The notes under the pieces are model-generated. The model was not told the DNA's origin. It was given only the letters and a program-made list of their open reading frames with translations, and ran no database searches. From Shewanella acanthi (GTDB lineage: Bacteria; Pseudomonadota; Gammaproteobacteria; Enterobacterales; Shewanellaceae): a DNA stretch of 64,000 nucleotides. Positions 56,526 to 64,000 of the stretch are shown piece by piece (position 1 is the first letter of the stretch; each line of letters starts with the position of its first letter). Location: positions 1,426,001-1,490,000 of the forward strand of contig NZ_CP080413.1 of assembly GCF_019457475.1 (NCBI RefSeq), in the 5' to 3' direction. Made by a program: the position numbers and the translations under genes.

Positions 56526-56541
56526 CAATTTTGATTGACCC
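56524..56541. promoter_or_regulatory. Palindrome directly upstream of yfcC
   Basis: GGTCAAT-TTTG-ATTGACC is a perfect 7-bp inverted repeat ending 12 bp before the yfcC ATG. It would sit in the 5' untranslated RNA next to the ribosome binding region, or act as an operator. Confidence 0.5.
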
Positions 56542-56553
56542 ATAAGATAAATA

Positions 56554-58143
56554 ATGAATAAGCCGCACAGCCAGCAAAATCCTATATCAAATACCCCCTC
56601 GGATGATCCAACCCAAGCCCAGGTTTTAAAGTCGTCAAAGTCTGCTGCAGCGACACAATTCCAAATGCCAGATACCTTAGTCATCATCTTTTTCGTCGCC
56701 CTATTCGCAGCGCTGCTGACATATCTGGTACCCATTGGCTCCTTCCAAACCCAAGAGGTTCACTACCTTGCCGATGGGGTACAAAAGGCGCGCACTGTTG
56801 TAGACCCTAACTCCTTTGCCTACCAACTTAATGAAGCTGGTGAGCCTAAGCTTGAACCTATCGCCCTGTTTAAAGGTGAAGGTGGCATTGGGCTGTTTAA
56901 CTTTGCCTTTGAGGGGCTGACATCGGGTTCTAAGTGGGGCACCGCGATTGGCGTCATCATGTTTATGCTGGTCATTGGTGGATCCTTTGGGGTAGTCATG
57001 GCAACGGGCACTATCGATAACGGTATCCTCAAACTCATCGATAAAACCCGCGGCAACGAGAAGCTATTTATTCCGGTGATATTTGCCCTGTTCTCATTGG
57101 GCGGCGCTGTATTTGGTATGGGTGAAGAGGCGATTGCCTTTGCGATTATCATTTGTCCACTGATGATCCGATTAGGGTATGACGGCATCACCACAGTAAT
57201 GGTCACTTATGTGGCTACTCAAATTGGCTTTGCAAGCTCTTGGATGAATCCCTTTAGTGTGGCGATTGCCCAAGGGATTGCGGGGATTCCGGTATTATCG
57301 GCAAGTGAGTTCCGCATCCCTATGTGGGTGGGTTTTACCCTATTTGGCATTGTCTTTACCATGCGCTACGCAAGTCGTATTCAAGTTCAACCTCAGCTTT
57401 CCCATAGTTATCACACCGATGCATTTTTCCGCACCCAGCAAGGGGACGCAAAACTTGAGAGCCGCTTCAACCTAGGGGATATGCTCATCCTGCTAACGCT
57501 CGTAGCGACTATGGTGTGGGTGATTTGGGGCGTAGTGGTTAAGGCGTGGTTCATTCCTGAAATTGCCAGTCAATTTTTTACCATGGGGATAATCTCAGGT
57601 GTAATTGCTACGCTGTTTAAGCTCAATGGCATGACGCTCAATATGATGGCGCAAAGTTTTAAAGATGGCGCAAAGACCATGCTCGAGCCTGCGCTGCTGG
57701 TGGGCTGCGCCTCGGGTATTTTATTGATGCTGGGCGGCGCCGACCCTAAAGCGCCAAGTGTGCTTAACACCATTTTAAATGCCGCTGGCGGCGTGATAGG
57801 GCATTTACCTGATGCCTTATCTGCTTGGTTTATGTTGCTATTCCAATCGGTATTTAACTTCTTTGTGACTTCAGGTTCAGGCCAAGCGGCGCTGACCATG
57901 CCTTTAATGGCACCCCTTGCCGATATCGTTGGGGTGACGCGCCAGGTAGCGGTACTGGCCTTCCAGTTAGGGGATGGGCTCACCAACATTATTGTGCCGA
58001 CTTCAGCATCTTTAATGGCAACCCTTGGCGTGTGCCGTGTTGATTGGGGCAGTTGGCTTAAGTTTGTCTGGCGTTTTATGTTGTACCTGATGCTGTTATC
58101 GAGCCTGATTGTGCTTGGAGCCCACTTTATAGGCTTAAGCTAA
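56554..58143 (+). CDS. yfcC: YfcC family transporter (DcuC/ArcD-like antiporter)
   Basis: The 529-aa carrier of the C4-dicarboxylate/arginine-ornithine antiporter superfamily has about 12 spans. After a polar N-terminus of about 37 residues come QMPDTLVIIFFVALFAALLTYLVPIGSF, GSFGVVMATG, GMGEEAIAFAIIICPLM, MNPFSVAIAQGIAGIPV and SGSGQAALTMPLMAPLAD, all YfcC-like. E. coli YfcC is about 506 aa and also lies beside pta. The substrate is unknown; basic amino acids or dicarboxylates are candidates. Monocistronic with a strong terminator; a repeat and a palindrome precede it. Confidence 0.9.
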   Translation: MNKPHSQQNPISNTPSDDPTQAQVLKSSKSAAATQFQMPDTLVIIFFVALFAALLTYLVPIGSFQTQEVHYLADGVQKARTVVDPNSFAYQLNEAGEPKLEPIALFKGEGGIGLFNFAFEGLTSGSKWGTAIGVIMFMLVIGGSFGVVMATGTIDNGILKLIDKTRGNEKLFIPVIFALFSLGGAVFGMGEEAIAFAIIICPLMIRLGYDGITTVMVTYVATQIGFASSWMNPFSVAIAQGIAGIPVLSASEFRIPMWVGFTLFGIVFTMRYASRIQVQPQLSHSYHTDAFFRTQQGDAKLESRFNLGDMLILLTLVATMVWVIWGVVVKAWFIPEIASQFFTMGIISGVIATLFKLNGMTLNMMAQSFKDGAKTMLEPALLVGCASGILLMLGGADPKAPSVLNTILNAAGGVIGHLPDALSAWFMLLFQSVFNFFVTSGSGQAALTMPLMAPLADIVGVTRQVAVLAFQLGDGLTNIIVPTSASLMATLGVCRVDWGSWLKFVWRFMLYLMLLSSLIVLGAHFIGLS

Positions 58144-58173
58144 ATCCTATAAATATCATCAATTATCTAAGTC

Positions 58174-58204
58174 AAAACGGCATCCACTGATGCCGTTTTT
58201 TTTT
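58174..58204 (+). terminator. Terminator after yfcC
   Basis: AAAACGGCATC (58174-58184), loop CACT, GATGCCG followed by nine T (58189-58204). Confidence 0.93.
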
Positions 58205-58481
58205 GATGGGATTGCTTCAGGAATATAGTGTGGATTTTAAGGTTTACATTTGCAGCGCAGCAATATATGTCCAAGGCCAATATTGTTAGTGTCTTCATCG
58301 ACATAGAACCAAGCTTGAAGAAGGTTTAATAAGTCCTTCAAGTGGCGATATACTTTTTATCATTAACCCCTTTATAAAAAACCAGTATTCCTTTGTAACA
58401 CTATGATGTGAGTTGGTATCTATCCAAAAATCAGCATTTTGGCTGACGCCAGTTAAGCGGTGAATCGAGTGTCGTTGAGAC

Positions 58482-58511
58482 AAAAAATACCCAGACTCGG
58501 CTGGGTATTTT
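58482..58511 (-). terminator. Terminator after cysK
   Basis: AAAATACCCAG / CTGGGTATTTT, an 11-bp stem with a 6-nt loop; on the minus strand it ends in a T6 run. It lies about 48 bp past the cysK stop. Confidence 0.9.
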
Positions 58512-58558
58512 AGTGAATGAGTTTGCTATTGATGGTATTGCACTAGCTGATTGGGCGA

Positions 58559-59527
58559 TTACTGGATGTTTTCTTCGTCGCCAAATTGGCCTTGAAATAA
58601 GACCGAAGATAGGTAGCGCTCTGCAGCCGATGGAAGCACCACAACGATAGTCTTGTCGGCAAATTCAGGCAGTGCTGCGATACGGTTCGCTGCAACCACG
58701 GCAGCGCCCGATGAAATACCAACCAAGATGCCTTCTTCTTGCATGAGGCGGCGAGCCATTTCAATCGCTTCATCGTTGGTTACAGTTTCAACGCGATCGA
58801 TTAGTTCCAGATCTAAATTGCCAGGAATGAAACCCGCACCGATACCTTGGATTTTATGAGGGCCTGGCTGTACAGGCTGGCCTGCGAGGGTTTGCGAGAT
58901 CACTGGCGAGTCAGCGGGTTCTACCGCAACGGAAGTGATGGCTTTGCCAGCCACTTTTTTCAAGTAACGGCTTACACCGGTAATAGTACCGCCGGTACCC
59001 ACACCTGCAACAAATACATCGACTTCACCATCGGTGTCATTCCAGATTTCAGGACCCGTGGTTTTTTCGTGGATTTCCGGGTTAGCAGGGTTATTGAACT
59101 GCTGCAGCATAATGTATTTTTCAGGCGCTGATTGGCGAATTTCTTCTGCCTTATCGATAGCGCCTTTCATGCCCTTAGCACCTTCGGTCAGTACTAGGTT
59201 TGCGCCTAGGGCTTTAAGCAGTTTACGACGCTCTAAGCTCATGGTGTTTGGCATGGTAAGCGTCAGCTTGTAGCCACGCGCCGCGGCCACATAGGCTAGT
59301 GCAATACCTGTATTACCAGAGGTCGGTTCAATCAGTTCATTATCTTTTGTGAGCAGACCTTTTTTCTCGGCATCCCAAATCATATTGGCACCGATACGGC
59401 ATTTCACACTGAAACTAGGATTACGTGCCTCAACCTTGGCTAAAACTTTGCCTTGGCTGACACGGTTTAAACGCACTAACGGGGTATTGCCAATCGTAAA
59501 TGAATTGTCTTCGAAAATTTTGCTCAT
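58559..59527 (-). CDS. cysK: Cysteine synthase A (O-acetylserine sulfhydrylase)
   Basis: The 322-aa PLP enzyme makes cysteine from O-acetylserine and sulfide. The PLP lysine is Lys42 ([15 protein letters not shown]), the substrate loop [16 protein letters not shown], the phosphate cup [16 protein letters not shown], and [17 protein letters not shown] is CysK-type. E. coli CysK is 323 aa. Divergent from the FabH-like gene. cysZ lies 2.1 kb away, whereas in E. coli the two are adjacent; a MITE-like element and the ketosynthase gene have come between them here. Confidence 0.97.
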   Translation of the reverse strand: MSKIFEDNSFTIGNTPLVRLNRVSQGKVLAKVEARNPSFSVKCRIGANMIWDAEKKGLLTKDNELIEPTSGNTGIALAYVAAARGYKLTLTMPNTMSLERRKLLKALGANLVLTEGAKGMKGAIDKAEEIRQSAPEKYIMLQQFNNPANPEIHEKTTGPEIWNDTDGEVDVFVAGVGTGGTITGVSRYLKKVAGKAITSVAVEPADSPVISQTLAGQPVQPGPHKIQGIGAGFIPGNLDLELIDRVETVTNDEAIEMARRLMQEEGILVGISSGAAVVAANRIAALPEFADKTIVVVLPSAAERYLSSVLFQGQFGDEENIQ

Positions 59528-60427
59528 GGAATGCTTGCTCCTATGTTTGCACTATTGAATCATAATCGGCTTTAATGCTTTGAGAAGTGACAGTTTGTTC
59601 TTCGTTATTCCATTTTGTTATTACAACTAAGCCTTTTATTCGTAATGCAGGGTCTTAAGCCTAACTGATTGATGCGATGCGCGATGCGTAAACTTTACAT
59701 CCCTTATTGTAGATGGCATCTGTGGGACGACAACCTAAGCTTCTGTAATGCCCTAAAAGCGATTTTGCTTTGAGCGCTAAACAGCGGTAGTGCTGAATTT
59801 GTCACCAATTAGATTGTTTGCTACAAAATGATACATTAAACCTTCCGTTACACGGGTATTTTAATAAAAATCAATTACATATTATTTTTTGCTATTTGAA
59901 ATTACTGCAATACCAATGCCATATGATTCGTGGAGATGGCTAATTTTGAACTGATCAGACCAATCCCAAGTTTGATGGGTGAAATTTGTTTCCTTATCGG
60001 GATATGGGACCATATTTTAGCTAAGTTATGATGAATTGGTATTTTATTAACCTAATGATTATTAGATATTTTTATTTTTAATTTATCATTTTCAAATGTT
60101 AGCTTGATATAATCGCTCAAACGCCGGCTGAGTAAAAAAAGAGCCTCAAAACATCTTATGACTCGAAATTTCTCCGCAGTTGGATCTGCACATAGCACGA
60201 TTCAATTTGGTGCAAAAAATTCGCTTTGCGTCCTGTAAATGTTGTCAGGATAAAAAATCTGCCACACTCGTGGTAGACTTGGCGCAAATGCTAAAAAGCA
60301 GTGATTTTAGAGCAACAAAGCAGCGAAGTTTACCGTCGGTAACCGTACAAAAATCAGGCTAGAGCCATGCCTCGCGGGCGGTTTAATTGTTCGCTCACTT
60401 TTCAACAAGCACCGGTTTGGAGCACCC
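59528..60427. other. Intergenic region of 900 bp between cysK and the FabH-like gene
   Basis: It contains the MITE-like element at 59909-60043 and a lone TATAAT at 60108-60113 that may be the -10 of the ketosynthase gene, leaving a 5' leader of roughly 300 nt. The frame at 60180-60362 begins with TTG and lacks a ribosome binding site. No riboswitch pattern that I know is evident. Confidence 0.55.
59909..60043. mobile_element. MITE-like non-coding element, 135 bp
   Basis: The ends are inverted: AATACCAAT at 59909-59917 and ATTGGTATT at 60035-60043, with weaker complementarity continuing inwards (ATGGCTAA near 59935 against TTAGCTAAG near 60018). The interior has no open frame. Size, ends and intergenic location fit a miniature inverted-repeat element or extragenic repeat family. 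Only one copy lies in this window, so mobility is inferred. Confidence 0.55.
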
Positions 60428-61549
60428 ATGAAACAGGTTGTTATTTCTGGAAGCGGTTTATATACACCGCCCCACAGTATTTCGAATGAAGCGTTAGTCG
60501 AAAGCTTTAATGCCTATGTTGATATGTTTAACCTTGAAAATGCAGGGTTAATTGAACAAGGCCATGTTGCGGCCTTGTCCTATTCATCCAGCGAGTTTAT
60601 TGAAAAAGCTTCGGGTATTAAGCATCGTTATGTGATGGTGAAAGACGGTATTCTCGATCCTGAAATCATGATGCCATTGATCCCTGAGCGCAGCAGCGAA
60701 GAGTTGTCGATGCAGGCCGAAATTGGTATTGATGCTGCCCGTATGGCGCTGGAAAATGCCAACCTTAAGCCTGAAGATATCGATTTAGTGATCGTGGCCT
60801 GTGCCTATACCCAACGCGCATATCCAGCGATGGCCATTGAAATTCAACGTGAATTAGGCACCCGCGGTTATGGTTACGATATGCTGGTGGCATGTTCTTC
60901 GGCTACCTTTGCCATTGTGCAAGCCTCGAATGCAATTGCGACCGGTTCAGCTAAACGTGTGCTGGTGATTAACCCCGAAATTTGTTCGCCGCAAATGAAC
61001 TACCGTGACCGTGATAGTCACTTTATCTTCGGTGATGTGGCCACTGCAGTGGTACTTGAGGAAGAGAGTTTAGTGGCCGAAGGCAAGGGCTTTAAAATTG
61101 TTTCTAGCCGCTGTTTTACCGATTTTTCGAACAACATCCGCAGTAACTTTGGTCACTTGAACCGCTGCGATCCTAGTACTGCACACCAAGCAGATAAGCT
61201 ATTCCACCAACAGGGTCGTAAGGTGTTTAAAGAGTTATTGCCGATGATTTATCAGCATTTAGATGAGCATTTAGCGGCCGAAGCCTTAAAGCCGCAGTCA
61301 TTCAAGCGTTTATGGCTACATCAAGCGAATATCAACATGAACCAATTTGTGGTGCGTAAGCTCCTTGGGGATGATGTCTTACCGGAAACTGCGCCAACAG
61401 TGCTCGATGAGTACGCCAATACGGCTTCTGCGGGTTCTGTGATTGCCTTCCACAAATATTCAGCAGACCTTGAGGCAGGTGATTTGGGGCTGTTAAGCTC
61501 CTTCGGTGCTGGCTACTCGATCGGTAGCGTGATTGTGAAGAAGCGCTAA
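60428..61549 (+). CDS. Beta-ketoacyl-ACP synthase III family protein (FabH-like, long form)
   Basis: The 373-aa thiolase-fold condensing enzyme has the catalytic Cys156 in DMLVACSSATFAI, the His in LWLHQANINMNQF and the Asn in EYANTASAGS. It is about 55 residues longer than housekeeping FabH (317 aa); the extra sequence is in the N-terminal third (NAYVDMFNLENAGLIEQGHV and around PEIMMPLIPERSSEE), a trait of FabH2/DarB-like branches. GGAG lies five bases before ATG. It is monocistronic. It may prime a specialised fatty-acid or secondary product, or act as a second FabH; sequence alone does not decide. Confidence 0.87.
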   Translation: MKQVVISGSGLYTPPHSISNEALVESFNAYVDMFNLENAGLIEQGHVAALSYSSSEFIEKASGIKHRYVMVKDGILDPEIMMPLIPERSSEELSMQAEIGIDAARMALENANLKPEDIDLVIVACAYTQRAYPAMAIEIQRELGTRGYGYDMLVACSSATFAIVQASNAIATGSAKRVLVINPEICSPQMNYRDRDSHFIFGDVATAVVLEEESLVAEGKGFKIVSSRCFTDFSNNIRSNFGHLNRCDPSTAHQADKLFHQQGRKVFKELLPMIYQHLDEHLAAEALKPQSFKRLWLHQANINMNQFVVRKLLGDDVLPETAPTVLDEYANTASAGSVIAFHKYSADLEAGDLGLLSSFGAGYSIGSVIVKKR

Positions 61550-61575
61550 TTCGCAGATTTGCGTTAATTCAATAC

Positions 61576-61603
61576 AAAGCCCCAATTTACGTTGGGGCTT
61601 TTT
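61576..61603 (+). terminator. Terminator after the FabH-like gene
   Basis: AAAGCCCCAA (61576-61585), loop TTTACG, TTGGGGCTTTTT (61592-61603). Confidence 0.92.
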
Positions 61604-61656
61604 ATTTGGGTAAATGCTTGGGGAAGCCTGCTCATTATTAAGGCATTAGCTATTTA

Positions 61657-62436
61657 TTACTCTGGTGACACTCGGGGATTACGGTAGGCTTCACGGTATT
61701 TATCGACCCACATGGCGGTGGCACCGCAAATGGCGACTGGCATCACGATAAAATTCACTACAGGGATCATTGAGAATAGGGTCACGGTTGCGCCAAAGCT
61801 AAAGCTGCTGCCACGGGTTTGGTTGAGGGCGAAACGCATATCCTTGAAGCTGACCTTATGGTTATCGAAGGGGTAATCACAGTATTGAATCGCCATCATC
61901 CAAGCGCTGAAGAGGAACCATAAAATCGGCGCTAGGGTTTGTCCCACCATAGGTACCAAAAACAGCAGTAAGAATACCAGTGCGCGGGGCAGGTAATATT
62001 TAAGTTTCATCCATTCACGACCAAGGATGCGGGGCAAATCTTTGATGATATCGACACCCGAGCCAGTGTTCATTGGCTTGCCCGTCAGTAGCTGTTCCAC
62101 CTTTTCGGCCAGTAAGCCATTAAAGGGCGCGGCAAGCCAATTCATGACTGAGCTAAACACAAAGGCGAGCATCACTAGCATAGTGGTCACTGCCAAAGGC
62201 CAAAGCAGGAAATTAAGCCAACTTAAGTATTCGGGTAACTGGGCCTCCATCCAAGCAAAAAATAAGTCCAGTTGTCCCACTGCCAAGTAAATGACTCCAG
62301 CAAACAGTACAAGGTTGATCATAAGTGGGATAAATACGAAGGTGCGAAGCCCCTTTCGCTTGATGAGGCTAAAGCCATCGAAAAAATAATTCACTCCACT
62401 TTTTGCTGGGAGCTTAGGTGTAGATTTCTGTGTCAT
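61657..62436 (-). CDS. cysZ: Sulfate transporter/regulator CysZ
   Basis: The 259-aa inner-membrane protein has four main hydrophobic segments. Family marks are SGVNYFFDGFSLI at the start, FNGLLAEKVEQLLTG, LPRILGREWMKLKYYLPRA, QYCDYPFDNHKVSF and FGATVTLFSMIPVVNFIVMPVAICGAT. I choose ATG 62436 (MTQKSTPK...), with GGAAAG upstream and a length near E. coli CysZ (253 aa). The frame to 62526 would add 30 unsupported residues. CysZ supplies sulfate for cysteine synthesis. Divergent from smc; in E. coli cysZ sits between zipA and cysK. Confidence 0.94.
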   Translation of the reverse strand: MTQKSTPKLPAKSGVNYFFDGFSLIKRKGLRTFVFIPLMINLVLFAGVIYLAVGQLDLFFAWMEAQLPEYLSWLNFLLWPLAVTTMLVMLAFVFSSVMNWLAAPFNGLLAEKVEQLLTGKPMNTGSGVDIIKDLPRILGREWMKLKYYLPRALVFLLLFLVPMVGQTLAPILWFLFSAWMMAIQYCDYPFDNHKVSFKDMRFALNQTRGSSFSFGATVTLFSMIPVVNFIVMPVAICGATAMWVDKYREAYRNPRVSPE

Positions 62437-62644
62437 ATCGTCTTTCCAATCAATTGAGATACAGCTTGAGCTACAGATAAATGCGATTGTGATCAACTCC
62501 TCACCAGATGACAAGGGAAAAGCCATATGAATTCAATAAAAAGCGTTACAAAATACTGCCCGCTTTGCTAAAGTGGCCACTGACATTTTTTTGGCATTTT
62601 AAGACTTAATGTGGTCACCCTTCTGAGACGCGCTAACTGGCACT

Positions 62645-64000
62645 ATGAGATTAAAACAGATAAAACTTGCCGGCTTTAAGTCGTTTGTCGATCCCACCAA
62701 AATCCCTTTTTTACAGGCATTAACGGCCATTATCGGTCCAAATGGTTGCGGTAAATCGAATGTGATTGATGCCGTGCGTTGGGTGTTGGGTGAAAGCTCG
62801 GCCAAACACCTGCGCGGCGACTCTATGAGCGATGTGATTTTTAACGGTTCTAGCGCTCGCAAACCAGTGTCAGTCGCCGGGGTGGAACTTATCTTTGAAA
62901 ACAAAGAAGGGCGTCTCGCTGGTCAATATGCCAGCTACGAAGAAATCTCCGTAAAACGCCAAGTGAGCCGCGATGGTGAGTCTTGGTATTACCTCAATGG
63001 CCAAAAGTGTCGCCGTAAGGATATTACTGATCTTTTTATGGGGACGGGTCTTGGGCCGCGCAGCTATGCCATTATCGAGCAGGGCACAATCTCACGCTTG
63101 ATTGAATCTAAGCCCCAAGATTTGCGCACCTTTATTGAAGAAGCTGCGGGGATTTCTCGTTATAAAGAGCGTCGCAGGGAAACCGAAAACCGCATTCGCC
63201 ATACCCGTGAAAACCTAGAGCGTCTTGGAGATATTCGCAGCGAATTAGGCAAGCAGTTAGATAAGTTAAGCCAACAGGCCAAGGCGGCGAAACAGTACCG
63301 CGAACTTAAACAGGCCGAGCGTAACACCCATGCAGAGCTATTGGTGATGCGCTATCAAGATTTGCAACAACAGATGGCGCAGCTGTCTGAGCAAATTAGC
63401 GCGATTGAAGTGCAGCAGGCCGCCGCGCAATCTTTAGCCCAAACCGATGAACTCCAGGCCACCGAATTACAGGTCAAACTTGGTCAACTCGCCGAGCAGG
63501 AGCAGCGTGCTGTAGAAGCTTATTATCAGACGGGCACCGAAATAGCCAAGTTAGAACAACAATTACAAAGTCAAAAGCAACGCGATGACCAGCTTGATGC
63601 CCAATTGAAGCAGACAGAAGGCCATATCGAGCAGAATACCAATAAATTGCAGGGATTCTTGGCGAGTCTGACCACGCTTGAAGCGGAATTTAATTTGCTT
63701 TCTCCCCAGCAGGAACAGCAGCGGGAGCTGATGGATGAGCTTGAGGCGCAGTTGGACGTCAGTCTTGAGCGCAGTGACTTGCATGCCGAGGCATTGCGCC
63801 AACAAGCCGCAGCAGTCGCTCACAATAAACTGCAACTTGAGCTGGTGCGCAGTAAATCCCTGCATCATCAGCAACTGTTAAGCCATAAGCAGCAACAGCT
63901 TACAGGGCTGGAGACCGAGCTCCAAAGCTTGCAGACTGATGTTGAAATTGATGACTCACTAGCAAATGACATCAACACGCTCGAACAGGTAATCGCCGAG
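62645..64000 (+). CDS. smc: Chromosome segregation protein SMC (3' end outside window)
   Basis: The frame runs open to the right edge, giving 452 codons of a protein normally about 1140-1190 aa. The N-terminal ATPase head is complete: Walker A GPNGCGKSN at residues 31-39, FKSFVDPT, VRWVLGESSAKHLRG, and GLGPRSYAIIEQGTISRLIESKP, a hallmark of SMC. From about residue 165 a long coiled coil begins, rich in Glu, Gln and Leu. This is a true Smc rather than MukB. Its partners scpA and scpB lie at 17-18 kb. Divergent from cysZ, with the promoters in the 208-bp gap. Confidence 0.96.
   Translation, partial: MRLKQIKLAGFKSFVDPTKIPFLQALTAIIGPNGCGKSNVIDAVRWVLGESSAKHLRGDSMSDVIFNGSSARKPVSVAGVELIFENKEGRLAGQYASYEEISVKRQVSRDGESWYYLNGQKCRRKDITDLFMGTGLGPRSYAIIEQGTISRLIESKPQDLRTFIEEAAGISRYKERRRETENRIRHTRENLERLGDIRSELGKQLDKLSQQAKAAKQYRELKQAERNTHAELLVMRYQDLQQQMAQLSEQISAIEVQQAAAQSLAQTDELQATELQVKLGQLAEQEQRAVEAYYQTGTEIAKLEQQLQSQKQRDDQLDAQLKQTEGHIEQNTNKLQGFLASLTTLEAEFNLLSPQQEQQRELMDELEAQLDVSLERSDLHAEALRQQAAAVAHNKLQLELVRSKSLHHQQLLSHKQQQLTGLETELQSLQTDVEIDDSLANDINTLEQVIAE

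Noticed and set aside
60180..60362. 60-codon plus-strand frame before the FabH-like gene
   Set aside because: TTG start, no binding site, and a composition not suggestive of a protein; more likely part of a 5' leader.

Overview
The window is a chromosomal segment of a gammaproteobacterium, almost certainly a Shewanella of the S. oneidensis type. This is inferred from three things. The core gene order matches Enterobacteria block by block. The window carries the diheme c-type cytochrome family named after S. oneidensis SO2930, fused to a beta-helix domain. It also has anaerobic pyruvate and formate genes with PdhR-like operators. No rRNA, tRNA, CRISPR array, prophage or intact insertion sequence is visible. 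Both ends are cut: the left edge holds the last 60 codons of a basic protein, and the right edge holds the first 452 codons of smc.

Layout. 1-7.8 kb: S33 peptidase, YcbL-type metallohydrolase, DUF1097 membrane protein, chemoreceptor, then xthA/yciI/yciB on the minus strand and a DUF2798 protein. 7.9-15.1 kb: a complete trp operon (E-G-D-CF-B-A, minus strand). Its leader contains an 18-codon leader peptide with three consecutive Trp codons followed by a textbook attenuator. 15.3-24 kb: rnm-yciO-scpA-scpB-rluB, yciK, a VolA/Pla-1-type surface lipase, and sohB. The E. coli order rnm-yciO-rluB-yciK-sohB is kept, with scpAB and the lipase inserted. 24-31.7 kb is a looser, gene-poor stretch: AraC regulator, small membrane protein, amidase, agmatine deiminase, a heptanucleotide tandem repeat, a small secreted protein, a gene fragment and an epoxide-hydrolase-like enzyme.

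32-36.2 kb holds the most unusual content: a 908-aa lipoprotein fusing a right-handed beta-helix to a two-heme cytochrome domain, a 424-aa stand-alone paralogue of the heme domain, and (at 30.7 kb) a 46-codon relic of a third copy. 36.4-45.3 kb: a DUF3083-like protein, tesA divergent from and overlapping ybbA-ybbP, yfcH-folX, an AI-2E family permease and an RlmI-like methyltransferase. 45.4-46.6 kb: a small conserved-looking protein, a compact promoter/30-codon ORF/terminator unit, and a small lipoprotein.

47.1-58.2 kb is the pyruvate-to-acetate/formate module: pta and ackA, yfbV, pflA and pflB, a 1.1-kb divergent regulatory region with two near-identical PdhR-like boxes, a FocA-type formate channel, and YfcC. 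Together these convert pyruvate anaerobically to acetyl-CoA plus formate, make ATP from acetyl phosphate, and export formate. 58.5-64 kb: cysK, a MITE-like element, a FabH-like ketosynthase, cysZ, and smc, whose partners scpA and scpB lie 45 kb away in the same window.

Many genes end in strong intrinsic terminators. Several start codons were placed from the ribosome binding site, overlap with the upstream gene, or length of known relatives (yciO, yciK, ybbA, aguA, focA, cysZ, yfbV and the lipoprotein at 46.2 kb).
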